This document shows positions 10,456-21,235 of a stretch of DNA of 28,643 nt, one piece after another (the stretch's first letter is position 1; each line of letters begins with the position of its first letter). The translations under genes and the position numbers were made by a program. The notes below the pieces were generated by a model. That model worked only from the letters and a program-made list of their open reading frames with translations. It had not been told where the DNA came from and ran no database searches. Source of the DNA: Saccoglossus kowalevskii (lineage: Eukaryota; Hemichordata; Enteropneusta; Harrimaniidae); the NCBI RefSeq assembly GCF_000003605.2, contig NW_003131866.1, positions 2,668 through 31,310 of the forward strand, given 5' to 3'.

Positions 10456-10775
10456 GTGTTTTTTCATGCTTCTAATCCCCTAGTCGGGGACCAGGACAAG
10501 AGAACACAATATTCGATTGTTGTACACAGCGCAACCTCTTTAACGTTCGCCATACAAAGCCAGACCTCATTTCAATGCCGGCAAAAGATGGAGAGACTAG
10601 TTGCACGTGTGACGATTTGCATGAGAAAAAACCATCTCCCTTTCCGTACTCTACGGCGCAATTCTCCCCCTTTTCAGTAACACTGGCACCGCCAAATCCA
10701 TCTATCATCGTTACGGGCTTGACCGGCTGATTGAAAAGTCGGTGATGATTTAATTGGGACATTGCTCTGAACAAA
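10456..10775. promoter_or_regulatory. GC-richer block with octamer and E-box, possible enhancer
   Basis: This unique-looking block is richer in GC than its flanks. It carries CACGTG (10604-10609), a perfect octamer ATTTGCAT (10615-10622) six bases further on, and a TTTAATTG homeodomain-type word near 10750. Frames of 74 (plus) and 100 (minus) codons are both open here, which suggests composition and not coding. A cis-regulatory role is inferred from motif clustering only. Confidence 0.2.
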
Positions 10776-12631
10776 ACAATAGAGAGCTCAGTGATTCCTC
10801 AAAAGACAAGCTATTAATAATATATTTACTGGAAAAGGACGTGAATTTCGATTCATCGTATCGCTACGACAGCACAGTAAGAATACACACACGAGCATAG
10901 AAGGGAATAGTGTTTATGTAATTGTTGTATAATGGAGAATTTTTCAATAATTACAATCAAAAACCCATTTTACAAAATATACTTAAATTGAATTTTAATT
11001 GTTTGATGCCCAGGCTGTGCGTGGTCGACTTGGTTTGGGTAAAAAGAAATGATACCACGGTGAATAGCAGAATGAACTGCCGTTAAAAGATCCACTTGCT
11101 ATGTGGGTCTAGTACAATAAAATCGACCTTTACTGTCAATGTATTATAAACCACTATGCCTTCGTGTAAGTCAGCCGAGAGAACGCACTAATTCGAAACA
11201 AATGACAATGCTACATAGAGAGGAACACCTGGCTGCAACAAATACAGTCCCATCCTCTTTTCATTCAACCACGTATGTTGTATCACCAAAACATAATTTG
11301 ATAAAAAAAATCGTAATGTATTTGTTAGTAATATCAGATTTTATGAATATATATATATATAATACAGCTGCTTTCTACTTTTACGCAGTAAATAGTTTTA
11401 AACGTTGTGGATTTGCATTTGAAAACGTGTCTGGTTTTTTTAGAAATTCAACTTTGACATTTTTCCGGCGCTGCGTGGAAATCGTGGAAGTAGCTACTCT
11501 GGGCTTTAGGGCATATTACAAAATAAACCATTAAGTTTAATTGATAGATTGAGTTAGATTGCAAAGACATTTACAAAATACTGTTGACAAAACAAAAACA
11601 GGAGTCGAAGGTACAAAATTAGTTAATCTGTTAAATAGCAATTTTAAGTCGAAGTGAGCAATTTAAGAGCGAATCTTTCCAAATAATAGGTGCAAACATC
11701 ACTGTGATGAAGATTAGGACTCCCTAACGGTAGATGAGACACAATATTTTGTAGATGTGACAGTCTCTTTAACACCACCTTGGTAGACCACAAATATACA
11801 GATTGCCATCTATGTATTAAAATTCGTACATAAACACACATGGTCACTGGTACACACGCACACGTAAACGCAGAGTAGCGACGACTGACTCATCCGTGTC
11901 CTACCTAACTTGTTTGTTCTTACGTACAGTTCAGTTTAACTCATTTTACTTTAACTCAGCAACCCCTTAGGTAGCTAGTACTTATTTACAAAGAGGCCAA
12001 GATAGCACTTTACGGAAATGAATCTCCGAAAACAGAAAGAAAATGCAAGCCATTTTTTCAGTAATTGTTTACTGGGTAATGTCTGATTGACTGCGGGGTC
12101 ACGTGACACTTGATATACTAGTACTTCGCGGAGGTTGACTAAACTTGCGCCCATGGTGTAATTGATCAAACTAGATTATCCATAATCAAACCTTTATCCT
12201 GAGATTTAATTTGCGATAACGCTAGTAACACGTGGTCGACCATATCGGTGCTATGATGTTGATATACGGTCACAGTTAGCGTGAACACAAAAATTAACAT
12301 ACATACTAATACAAGAATACCTTCCAGTGTCTAGCTTGAAAACAATCCAGAGAGGGAAATTCAAATTAAACTTTTGAATTCATCATTTTCAACTTCATCC
12401 CGAATCATTTTTGTGTATTGTTTTCTAATTTTTACCACTGAGTAAACAGATTTATCTGAACGCCTTTTCAAAATTAAAATAAACGAATTATTGTTGAACG
12501 TACCCCAGGAGCATATTAGAATGGCGATATATATCCTATAGCATGTTCACTGACTGCAAGCTAACCGAGGAATAAATGTCACCTACAAGTTACCTATAAC
12601 ATAATACCAGACCTAAATCCTGTGTCTTCTC
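10776..12631. other. Intergenic stretch
   Basis: A plus-strand frame of 131 codons (11139-11534) includes a TA microsatellite at about 11347-11361 and shows no recognisable domain, so I regard it as chance. An octamer ATTTGCAT lies at 11411-11418. Nothing else was found. Confidence 0.45.
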
Positions 12632-12751
12632 TTATAGGTGATTATGCTGACTTGGTCGTGATCGTGAAGCTGGTGACATGATTCGGATACAACTTTCAGA
12701 ATCTCGGATATCCGAGTCGTCACTTTCAGTGTCACACCAATGTTTCAGCAT
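12632..12751 (-). other. Small acidic ORF, 39 codons, unassigned
   Basis: An ATG at 12751 opens 39 codons ending in TAA at 12632. The translation begins MLKHWCDTESDDSDIRDSES, an acidic serine-rich segment that looks protein-like, and the frame stays open upstream of the ATG for about 17 further codons. On the opposite strand a good acceptor (pyrimidine tract ending TTATAG at about 12637) precedes a 13-codon frame. No family was recognised. It could be a transposase or gene fragment, or chance. Confidence 0.15.
12703..12716. repeat. 14-bp perfect palindrome
   Basis: CTCGGATATCCGAG is a perfect inverted repeat without spacer and could bind a dimeric protein. A related half word, TTCGGATAC, occurs 20 bp to the left. 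Confidence 0.8.
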
Positions 12752-15700
12752 CAGTGCTATCTTACGCCACTGCTTACGACAAATGTAGTCTGGTATTGTT
12801 CACATTAGTCTTTTTGTCGGTGATATGGAAACATCCCTGCAGTAGAATGAATCACTTGCAAGAATGGTGCAACCGGGCGTGTTATTCAGGGCACGATATA
12901 AGTGTTTGCAATCGGCGTGACATCACGCATGTGAAGACGGCACACAATGCAACAGGTACACCGTAGCGTTCTGTTAGGATTGGGCGCTTCTTACCAGGGA
13001 AATCCTATAAACGGTCAATATTACCAAGAAGAAGAAGAAAACGTGGCATTGATCGCTACATGACGTGATGGAGATGTTAGAATAGTAACCCTCTATTGCC
13101 ATGCCAACGGTCTTATGAATCACGCAATTATACAATTAATGATAAGTGGTATGTGTCAAAATACATAAAACAGTGAAAAATAATGAACGAGGAAAATGAT
13201 TGCGTTTGTTAAAACACGTCAAGAAAAACGTTTAGTACACTCCATTTTAATTGTACTTAGTTTATTCACAAGTGTGTATTTTTTAATAATTTCGTGACTA
13301 CGCGAGATGAATAGGCGGCCATGCCACCATATGCTGATCGATTTCAATATGACTTTCCATATAGCCGTAATGCACAATATGGTCAATGGTGTTTTTTTTT
13401 TTTCTTTTCCCTCGGCTCGCCGGAAACTATAGCCCAATATTATATTGAAAACGAGCACAAAGGCTATAAAAATAACTCTGAGCATGCTGCAAAATAATTA
13501 AAACTCAGAAGTTTATAAAGGTAAATTATTACCATATTAATATTCGGATTATGTAAATTATTATTTAATATTTGATTATGTAAATCCAACAATTCAGGTA
13601 AAGAGGTTGGTGAGTGTCGCTGCTCGACCACCCGTTTGGATAATAAACCAAAAACTATATTCAATTCTTTCTACTCTTTGAAGAACTCGCGAATTGAAAT
13701 ATGACAAGGAATTTTGTATGATTACCAGTATTATGTTATTGACTGGTAGCGGTATTTACCCGTTTCAGGAGAGGCAGCGGTGTACGGGCGCCACGAAATA
13801 CTGCCAAACACTCGCACAGTTGGTTTGCTCCGCATGAAAATGTGTGTACCTTGTTTACATCGGTTACACCAGATGTTGGGATGCGAATTTTCATGGCAAC
13901 ATTCTTTCCCGTTATAACGACGATTTATAAATTTACTGGTATAGAGACAGGCCTGGTATTTGCAAAGTGTTTTCCACTCTAAGCCGTGGCAGAAAAGCAA
14001 ACATCGCCGGTTGTTATTCTAACGTGCGTGGCGAAAAGTACATGTATTTTACAAATATTCCGTAGTGATAGTGGCTTAAAAAAACATCACCAATTAGAAA
14101 CATTGGACATGTGAAGATATTGATCTAGCATTGTAACAGATATCTAATATTTACAAAAAGAAAATAATACCGGACTTGATAATGCGATAGTCGATTTGAT
14201 CAATTGATATTGACCAGAAGTATGAGATTAGAATAACATATTGATTATGTTTTCCGATCAAGACTTAGTTACGGTGTGTGAAGCGTTTATTTAATTCACT
14301 GTTTAACGCACGTTCAATATTATCACTAGGTTTATAAGATTGATATCACAAGGAGTACAGCCAATAATGAATAGCTGCGTCTATAAGTAGTCCCGGTTGA
14401 TGACAGTCGACAGAAATTTCTATATGTCGATTTCATTAACCGACCGATTTTGTTTCAAAACATTTGATAGCTTTCAGCCTCCGAGCAACAAGTACTGGAG
14501 CGGCGATTAGACTGACTTACACTACCATCACAAACATTCCCGAATTTTAGCTTGAAAAGATAACGTGTTTTTTAAATGGTACCTCCATTTCCAAATATAG
14601 TTTCTTTAATACAAAAAGAGACAACTGAGTCATCATTCTTGGATCTGCACGGCGTCTACATGACAGTTTAGACAATAGGCTTAAAATAGAACTTATATGA
14701 TTGTCACGCTGTTCGAAAAGCAGCCACTAGCATAACATTTATATTGTAACCATTTGACAAACACTTGGCAAAAATACTACTTCGCTTGTACCTAGTTTGT
14801 TGGGAGAAAAAAACTGTTCAATATTGGTAGCGTATTAACCGGCCATTGTTCGGCGCACGCAAACATGTTCACTGGAAATGGTTTGATAGATAGACCAGTG
14901 TCATCATAATGAAAAAAAGTCATCATGGACGGATGTAAAAAAACAAATAATTTCACGTTACTTTTTTAATCAAGAAAACGCACTCTACATTTAAATAATC
15001 TTAATTTATTGCACTGATAAGTTCTAATAAACACTAGTTGCGTCATTGGAATTTGATAACTGTGGATAATTTGATTGAACACCCCGAATATCTTCCTTTA
15101 TTCTTTTCCAGCATACGTTAGGTGGCGGTGATTGATGAACGACTGAAAACTGAAATCCACCAGGACGACTCGGCAATTCGAATTCTCCGTGAATTGACTA
15201 GAAAAATTATACACGACTGCAGATAAATGTGCTGGTACGGGACATAAAAATAGCTGAAATACGCGCCATCCGATTTCTGTACATTCGTTTACTGATTGGT
15301 AACCGCGATTATCGTTAGGATGTTAATCGGCTGAAATCGGCGTGCCATTCTAATTGCAAATCTTTAAAATAATTCGAAAAAAAGTGTTTTATATTAAAAA
15401 CGTTAAAAAAGATAGAATTAGACACAATTATTCTGTAGGCCATAGATTGCTTCCCAAAAGAACGTACCTAACGTATTTCTAGAATCGTCGTGAATGTGCT
15501 TCCCACTAAGTTCTGGGAGTCTAATAGGGACACCAAATGAGGCTGAATGGAGCCGAGGTGAGCCCGATTTAAACACACAGCCTACTAGTTCATTCATTCA
15601 TTGGCATATGCTTCAACGCAAATATGAAACCTGACTCAAAACGATACTACGTGAACTATGACATTCAGTCTGTGCGTCGTTTCATCGCAAAATCAACAGA

Positions 15701-17357
15701 GTCGGGCATTTATACCGGTATTGACATGAAACTGAACACAAACCTATCAAAAACGGTAAATATATAAAAAAAAAAATTAAAAAAATAGCTCTGACGCTGT
15801 AGACAGTTCTTGAGTACTGATATTGGAATTTAAAATGAAACAATATTTGATTGGAGTAAAAACCTTTGTTTTATTTCGGAAACAAAATATAAATAATATT
15901 TATATATGAATTATATTTAGAAAGAATAACGACAACAATTGTTGTAAATATTGCACACACATTGCCTGCTTCTTATACAGTGCAGGTTTTTATAGAAAAA
16001 CTCTTCGGAGCCATAAAAGAAGTCAATTTCCTATTTCCAAATATCGAGATACAATATGGCTTCTTTGGGATTTTTTAAAGTCCGTATGGCGTACCAGCTT
16101 ATGTGTTTGAATTCAGAAATTGGATGGTCGAACAAAAACACTGAAATGTGTGCCCTTGTTTGTATCGAAATTTGATTATATATACTCATTATCGATGTTA
16201 ATTTCACTTCCTGGGACCACTCTCTCAGAGTGTGGTTAGATTGAATCTTGTAGCGTTACGTGCAATCGGTACATAATAACACAGATAATAAACTGAAATT
16301 AGTGATTACCGTGATAAATTGATGCATTCCGATTACAATTATTGCCGTAGATGAAGAGAAGAAGAAAGATTTTTAAACGTGTGGTACCTTGGTACGTGAG
16401 AAATCGAAACACTCGCCGATTGGTAGTCGCAAGTGTGGCACGGAATTATTTTTAAAAGTAGTCGTCAGCATGGTGACTGAACAGTATTACTAGAATAAGG
16501 CGGATACTGAGTTTTAAGACTATTGGTAAAACTCACTAAATATCAATTACAAGGCACTTAGTGGTATTACTAATTAGTTGTGGTCATAGTAAGAAAACAA
16601 GATGTATGGTTTACGCATTGATATAAATTGGTAACTCGCTGTAGCATCAACAGGTGGGTTCGAAGCCGTACTGTCGTACGTAAGTACGTAAGGCGCCCTG
16701 TAAGATGGTATTTTTTGTTTAACCTAGATAACCGACAGATGGAACAGCAATTGAGCTCATTCACCTCAATATGTGTGTCTTTAAAAAAAAGTATAAAACA
16801 ATGCACTTTTGAAAAAAATACTTCATTCCATTTTCTTACGCGGTATGCCGAAAACATTCCGAAATATACCACTTGTCGTAATGGTTAAGTTATTTGCCGC
16901 AGATATAGCATATTAATATAGCGTTTTCCTTCCTTCTGGTAATCAAAATAATTATAATGTGATTGTTTCTTAGCGTAACTAGATGATATCAATACAATGC
17001 ACTGCCGTACGATGCGCTATGTGACGACAACACGGCCGCCATTATTGCTATCATTCATGTTACAAAATAGACAACATATTGAAAGATGTCAATTCTCATC
17101 GCTGTCGTTGATAATATCTGGATAAAAGGCCTAAAATTAATATTAAATTAAGTTTGATTTTAACTGTTCTGTTCTGCCACAATATAGACATAGATGAGGG
17201 CCTAATAACAACTCGGTATTAAGTTTTAGTGTGCAGCGAATTTAGACGAGTGACACTGATAAGCACAGGAAATATTGATAAAATAAATACTATATAATTA
17301 CAGTTTTTGTGTGTATTAAAATGTTTCTTAAAAGTCCGTCGCACTCACAGCTAGTTT
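12752..17357. other. Long intergenic stretch downstream of the bHLH gene
   Basis: This 4.6-kb region holds no frame with recognisable coding content. Minor features are a (GAA)4 run near 13028, T/A homopolymers near 13390 and 15770, a GAG|GTGAGC donor-like word near 15560 preceded by ATGGAGCC, and a short TACGTAAGTACGTA palindrome near 16676. A minus-strand frame at 13731-14000 has several Cys and His residues but no regular zinc-finger spacing. No AATAAA or ATTAAA occurs in the minus sense for at least 350 bp after the bHLH stop; the nearest weak variant is AATACA at 17317-17312. Confidence 0.45.
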
Positions 17358-18041
17358 TCATAGGTTCGTTACTGTAGATGAGCCAAGGTGATGCGGCTCT
17401 GGCTGCGTCATATACGTCGAAGGCGATGCGTACGTCTGCATGTGTGTTGTGTCGTAGGACTGGTTTGTTCCGTAGTAATAAGACGAGGCATCGTTGTAGT
17501 AACTGCTTTCTGGATTCGGCAACGTTGAACACTGTGCCACTTGTTCGTACTGATGGCTTCTTTGCAACATGTCCTCCAGGGCTCGGATGTAATTTTGAGC
17601 AAGTAAGAGGGTGGCGATTTTTGAAAGTTTCTGTCTGTTTGGTCCCCGTTTAGCTCTCTGGTAGGGCAGTACTTTGCGCAGTTTTTCGAAAGCGTCGCAA
17701 AGCTGGTGCATTCGAGCTCGTTCCCTTTCGTTGATTCTATTTCGCCTGTCGCTGTTAGCTCTCCGGTTGGAGTATCGTCTCCGTCCCGATGTCGATCGAC
17801 AGGCGATGTCACTGCCGGCCTCGCTGTTTGAAGTATCTTCCGATTGGCAGTTCATCAGACTGTTACTCATAAACCCCGCTGTGAAATCTGTCGACGCGCT
17901 ACCGTCACCAAACAGACCCGATGTGCTAGCGTTGATACTGTGGTGGTGATGATCGACGAAATGCGGTAAATTTTCCTGATTTTGACTGGCATGTTGTGCT
18001 ACCCTCTCTTGAAGTTTTCTTTTCAGGGCTCCGTTCATCAT
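17358..18041 (-). CDS. bHLH transcription factor, Olig/bHLHe22-23-like
   Basis: This encodes a 227-aa group A basic helix-loop-helix regulator, expected to be nuclear and to bind CANNTG E-boxes as a dimer, probably in neural or other cell-fate specification. Residues 1-98 are low-complexity and hydrophilic, with a HHHH run (31-34) and a basic stretch before the domain. The basic region is about 99-111, with RERAR at 106-110; Glu107 is the conserved E-box contact. Helix 1 is about 112-126, the loop 127-137, and helix 2 about 138-159, with [15 protein letters not shown] at 138-152. That helix-2 sequence is characteristic of the Olig/Beta3/bHLHe23 group. The loop, [10 protein letters not shown], is about three residues longer than I recall for Olig proteins. 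The C-terminus is rich in Tyr, Ser and Thr (YY, YYY at 181-190). There are two adjacent ATGs; the first has G at -3 and follows a TATA box by about 100 bp. The gene is intronless in the coding region, like Olig genes. The exact orthology is uncertain: it may be a lineage-specific paralog. Confidence 0.92.
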   Translation of the reverse strand: MMNGALKRKLQERVAQHASQNQENLPHFVDHHHHSINASTSGLFGDGSASTDFTAGFMSNSLMNCQSEDTSNSEAGSDIACRSTSGRRRYSNRRANSDRRNRINERERARMHQLCDAFEKLRKVLPYQRAKRGPNRQKLSKIATLLLAQNYIRALEDMLQRSHQYEQVAQCSTLPNPESSYYNDASSYYYGTNQSYDTTHMQTYASPSTYMTQPEPHHLGSSTVTNL

Positions 18042-18095
18042 GGCGTTTCAAATCTCTCAGCTACTCACTAGACGATAAAATAACGATACGGCAGT

Positions 18096-18103
18096 TCACG
18101 TCA
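18096..18103 (-). promoter_or_regulatory. CRE-like site TGACGTGA
   Basis: On the minus strand TGACGTGA matches the cAMP-response element consensus at seven of eight positions. It lies in the presumed 5' UTR about 55 bp before the bHLH start codon. Confidence 0.35.
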
Positions 18104-18140
18104 GTAAGATCAATACTCGTAGCTATGGATTACGAGCCCC

Positions 18141-18146
18141 TTTATA
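18141..18146 (-). promoter_or_regulatory. TATA box of the bHLH gene
   Basis: TATAAA, followed by GGGG, on the minus strand about 100 bp upstream of the start codon. It predicts transcription starting near 18114-18116 and a 5' UTR of about 75 nt. No other TATA box lies closer, and the spacing to the ATG is typical, so this is the best promoter call in the window. Confidence 0.65.
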
Positions 18147-18241
18147 CGGTAAAGCGACGATATTTTCACGCCTACCAACGGACCGTATGGTCGTATTGAA
18201 ACACGCCTGTAAAATGTAAAATGAAATGTATTTGTTTACTC

Positions 18242-18249
18242 ATTTGCAT
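18242..18249 (-). promoter_or_regulatory. POU octamer ATGCAAAT upstream of the bHLH TATA box
   Basis: A perfect octamer in the sense orientation of the gene, about 95 bp upstream of the TATA box. POU-domain factors (Oct/Brn type) bind this word. Regulation of the bHLH gene by a POU factor is inferred. Confidence 0.45.
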
Positions 18250-18284
18250 AAGTATTGTTTTTATTTCAGCGTAAATATGACCCG

Positions 18285-18371
18285 CATATGTAGTGGTTAT
18301 ATTTATTCCTCTCCGTTCCGATTTGACGAATTAGGTATGCATTGAGAGTGACCCTACCGCCTTGCCATATG
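18285..18371 (-). promoter_or_regulatory. Two CATATG E-boxes upstream of the bHLH gene
   Basis: CATATG occurs at 18285-18290 and 18366-18371. Olig, bHLHe22/23 and Mist-type factors favour this E-box core, so the gene product could act on its own promoter. CATATG is common in AT-rich DNA, so two within 90 bp is only mild enrichment. Confidence 0.3.
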
Positions 18372-18404
18372 GGTAGAAAGTCCTCTGCATAATGGCTATT
18401 CTGT

Positions 18405-18454
18405 GCTGCCTATTGTTCAGTGCCATGTTAATGTTAACGTTGAGAATAGGCAGC
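18405..18454. repeat. 10-bp inverted repeat, 30-bp loop
   Basis: GCTGCCTATT (18405-18414) and AATAGGCAGC (18445-18454) are exact inverted copies that could form a hairpin. They lie just beyond the E-boxes. Function is unknown. Confidence 0.6.
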
Positions 18455-20159
18455 TAATAAAACCATTCCCACGATTTATAAACAGAAAATGATGAAAAAA
18501 TCGCAGAAATTAAATCTGCATACAATAAGGTAATAATTATATGTTACGAATACGAAAAGGAACAAAGGCATAGAAAATATTACGAAACAACAATAGATTT
18601 GTTTTTAACGTTCACGATAATTTGCAGTGTTTTTCCACTTTGCGCCTTTTGTTAGGCAAGTAGGCGCTACTTAAACTTAATCGTCAAGTTAATTAAACTG
18701 TATTTTAGTATAATAATTATATCAGTTAACTTGTCGTGGGATTATTGGGGAACACACTAATAGCTTGCTGGGCTTGCGTCATTGTGATCACAGTCCCCGA
18801 CCACGGCACAAACAGAAAAAAAAGCCAACCCAGGCTATGCCGCGTATATAGGATCTCTGCAACATGTCAATTGTATTTCTATTGTAGTAATTGTATTTTT
18901 CTTTTCCCCAAAAGGTGTCGAATAATAACTATTATAAGCATGCCCCGGGCGATATTCCAGCTTTGGTGATAATCTGTATAGATGGGCCATATACTTTACG
19001 GCGTTCTGCGCGTAGAGCAATCGAAGCTGTGCCGTACACCGTACTCCGGTGTCTTGAAACGGAGAAAGCGTCAATGTACTTTTAATAACGAAATTAGAAA
19101 CTACAGAATAGGATGTAAAGTCGAGAATAATCAAGGATTCTTTGAAAAGTTCTGAAAGACCTAATAACCCTGACTTTAAAGCTTAGACTATCAAATGTCG
19201 TTCTTGCACGTGAGCGGCCACTTACACACACCCCTAGTTTGCGTTCCGTCAACACGACAGAACCTCTCTTCAAACAATAACACAAACATGATATTCTATT
19301 CTATTTTGCATCTCTTCACAACGGGAACAGTTAACACAACGACGGTTCTTTGTCTATTAGATCTTCTATAGTGCGTCGAGGTCAAAGGCCAATTAGAACC
19401 CTCTGTACGGGAGGGCCGCAAATATTGTGGCTTCCGTAGTGTTGTTTTTGTGTCTGAGGAAAACTTAGTAATAATCGATGGATAAAGTGGGATGAATCGA
19501 GGCAGGTGGGCTTTGCATTCAAAGTAATGTGTGGCATATTGAAGTTGGGGCTAGTTCGAACCGCGGTCAACTTTTCCAGAAGATGGCATTCAACTTGAAG
19601 TCAGCCGATAAATATTTCATTGTGGTTAGATCTTGGAAGACTTACACGCCCAAAATGATATATGAATTTACAAATAAAATTGTATTTTTTTCTAAAACTT
19701 GGGTGTAGGTTTTTATGAGTTTGGAAAATGTTAACAAAACTAGTCAAAATACAACTCAGAAATATAGTACGAATAATCTCAAACCGTATTGCTGTAACGA
19801 TCGTTTGTTTTCTTTGTTGCCATGGAAATGTGAACAAAGTTTAAGTTGTCATGCACAGCGAAATACGTGTGGAATAGAAGTGTCATCTCATACTGACACC
19901 ACACCGGTAAACTCAGCATATGAACTATGTACATTTCTATTCAACTTCAGAGTTTGGAATGAACGCCCTTTCATTACACACGCATACGATGCCCAGTTTA
20001 TACAGCTATAATTTGGTGGTATGTCACCAATCAAGCTGTCTAATAGCAACAATAATAATAAAATTAACAACTCGGATTTAATTCCGTGGAATTGAAACGT
20101 ATTTACAACTTGACGAGATCGTTATGCTGGCTTTATAAACTATATGATTATAAAATAGT
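18455..20159. other. Intergenic stretch upstream of the bHLH gene
   Basis: Frames of 60-99 codons occur on both strands and overlap one another, without recognised domains. The region at 19382-19570 (minus, 62 codons) looks slightly protein-like but has no support. A CATATG lies near 19918. Confidence 0.45.
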
Positions 20160-20250
20160 GTTTGCTTTCCCCACTCGCGTCGACGCCACGGCGAATTGCT
20201 AATTCCACTCAACGCATGCGCTGTGTAATTTTAGGCTGTGCAACAATGAC
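20160..20250 (+). other. Candidate first exon with CpG promoter
   Basis: The left part is locally CpG-rich (ACTCGCGTCGACGCCACGG) and contains GCATGCGC at about 20214, a partial NRF1-type site. It ends at GAC|GTAAGTATGG (GT at 20251), one of the best plus-strand donors in the window, just after a short ATG (CAACAATGAC). If joined to the exon at 21002 the intron would be 751 bp. There is no transcript evidence; a non-coding exon or a chance donor is equally possible. Confidence 0.3.
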
Positions 20251-20294
20251 GTAAGTATGGTATACATTATTGCGTGAGTATGGGAGTACGGGAG

Positions 20295-20305
20295 CCCCCC
20301 CCCCC
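20295..20305. repeat. C11 homopolymer
   Basis: Eleven consecutive C residues followed by TCTC, just inside the candidate intron. Confidence 0.95.
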
Positions 20306-21001
20306 TCTCAGTTCGGGCATCTGCAAATATGAGTTTAAAACAATAAGGCAAAGATAATAAGGTTCCCAAAGTTTTGCTCCTAGTATCAAATTAGAATAGT
20401 CTAGTAGTACTTGATTGGATAGTATATTACAATTCAATGGAACGCTGTAATCAATCAAAAAACATCAACAAGGCCGATTCAGTAATCAATTGCCTCTAGT
20501 ATAACTCTGACTACGATCACTAGAGTGGGGCACGTACGCGGCTAATTCGAATAAGCTGTCAGCATGTTTAGCTCAGTGTAACCTTCGGAAAGCTTAGCTG
20601 ATATTATTTTCAGTGAACGATTAATTAGTCTTATTTGGGTGTTTAAAGATTGCGTTTATAATGAATTGCCGTTAATGACCACATCGACATATAGCGTTAG
20701 CGTTATAAATGTGTGCGTACTAAACACAGTATTTGGACACTTTTTGTAATCTTATTATTAGAGGGGCTTACGTTTTAGAACAATATGTTTTGCAAAAACA
20801 AAATTCAAATTTGGTGACCCCTATTAACCCTGCTCCGTGTTTCAATAGTCCTGTCGCCCCGAGCAACCAACAACCACAACATTTTTTTTTTGCTTATTAA
20901 ATAGGGCTAAGAACGCCTAACATTTATATTATTTCTAACAGTTGTGATTTATATTTAATTTATACCACGCATTTAGACTTCTTTTCTTTCTACATTTCCA
21001 G

Positions 21002-21235
21002 CAGACAGATGAAGGTGACAGTAACTGTCCTCCCAATAAAAGTACACCTCACAGTGGCATCAACTTAAAAGATATGCTAGAGACAATAGATTGAAACATT
21101 TATTTTATCATCTTTTAGGGAGGTTTGTTTGCGTTTCTTTGCTTCGTTTATCGTCGTAGTCATACAGCCTCATAAACCGACTTACAATAATAAAAAATAA
21201 CAATTAACCAAATAAAAGACATTCAAACGCAAATT
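21002..21235 (+). other. Candidate terminal exon with 3' UTR and poly(A) signals
   Basis: A strong pyrimidine tract (CTTCTTTTCTTTCTACATTT) runs into CCAGCAG, giving tandem NAGNAG acceptors at 21001 and 21004. The phase-0 frame then reads 30 codons (including CPPNKSTPHSGINLKDMLET) and stops at TGA 21092-21094. Canonical AATAAA signals follow at 21189-21194 and 21211-21216, so the end near 21235 is estimated. A second frame from the ATG at 21009 encodes about 19 residues (MKVTVTVLPIKVHLTVAST). The arrangement of acceptor, short frame and poly(A) signal is what a last exon looks like, but I recognise no protein and the upstream coding exons were not found. Confidence 0.35.

Noticed and set aside
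11139-11534. Plus-strand ORF of 131 codons
   Set aside because: It includes a TA microsatellite and has no domain. Probably chance.
13731-14000. Cys/His-containing 89-codon minus-strand frame as a zinc-finger protein
   Set aside because: The Cys and His spacing does not fit a known zinc-finger pattern and there is no other coding support.
16645-16680. tRNA-like T-loop word GGTTCGAAGCC
   Set aside because: The bases around it do not pair as a T stem, and no A box, anticodon arm or acceptor stem fits upstream.
17378-17949. Overlapping ORFs of 91-134 codons on both strands within the bHLH gene
   Set aside because: These are shadows of the GC-richer coding sequence. The bHLH frame alone has family motifs.
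20565-20600. A-box-like word TTAGCTCAGTGTAACC
   Set aside because: There is no B box at the right distance and no cloverleaf can be drawn.
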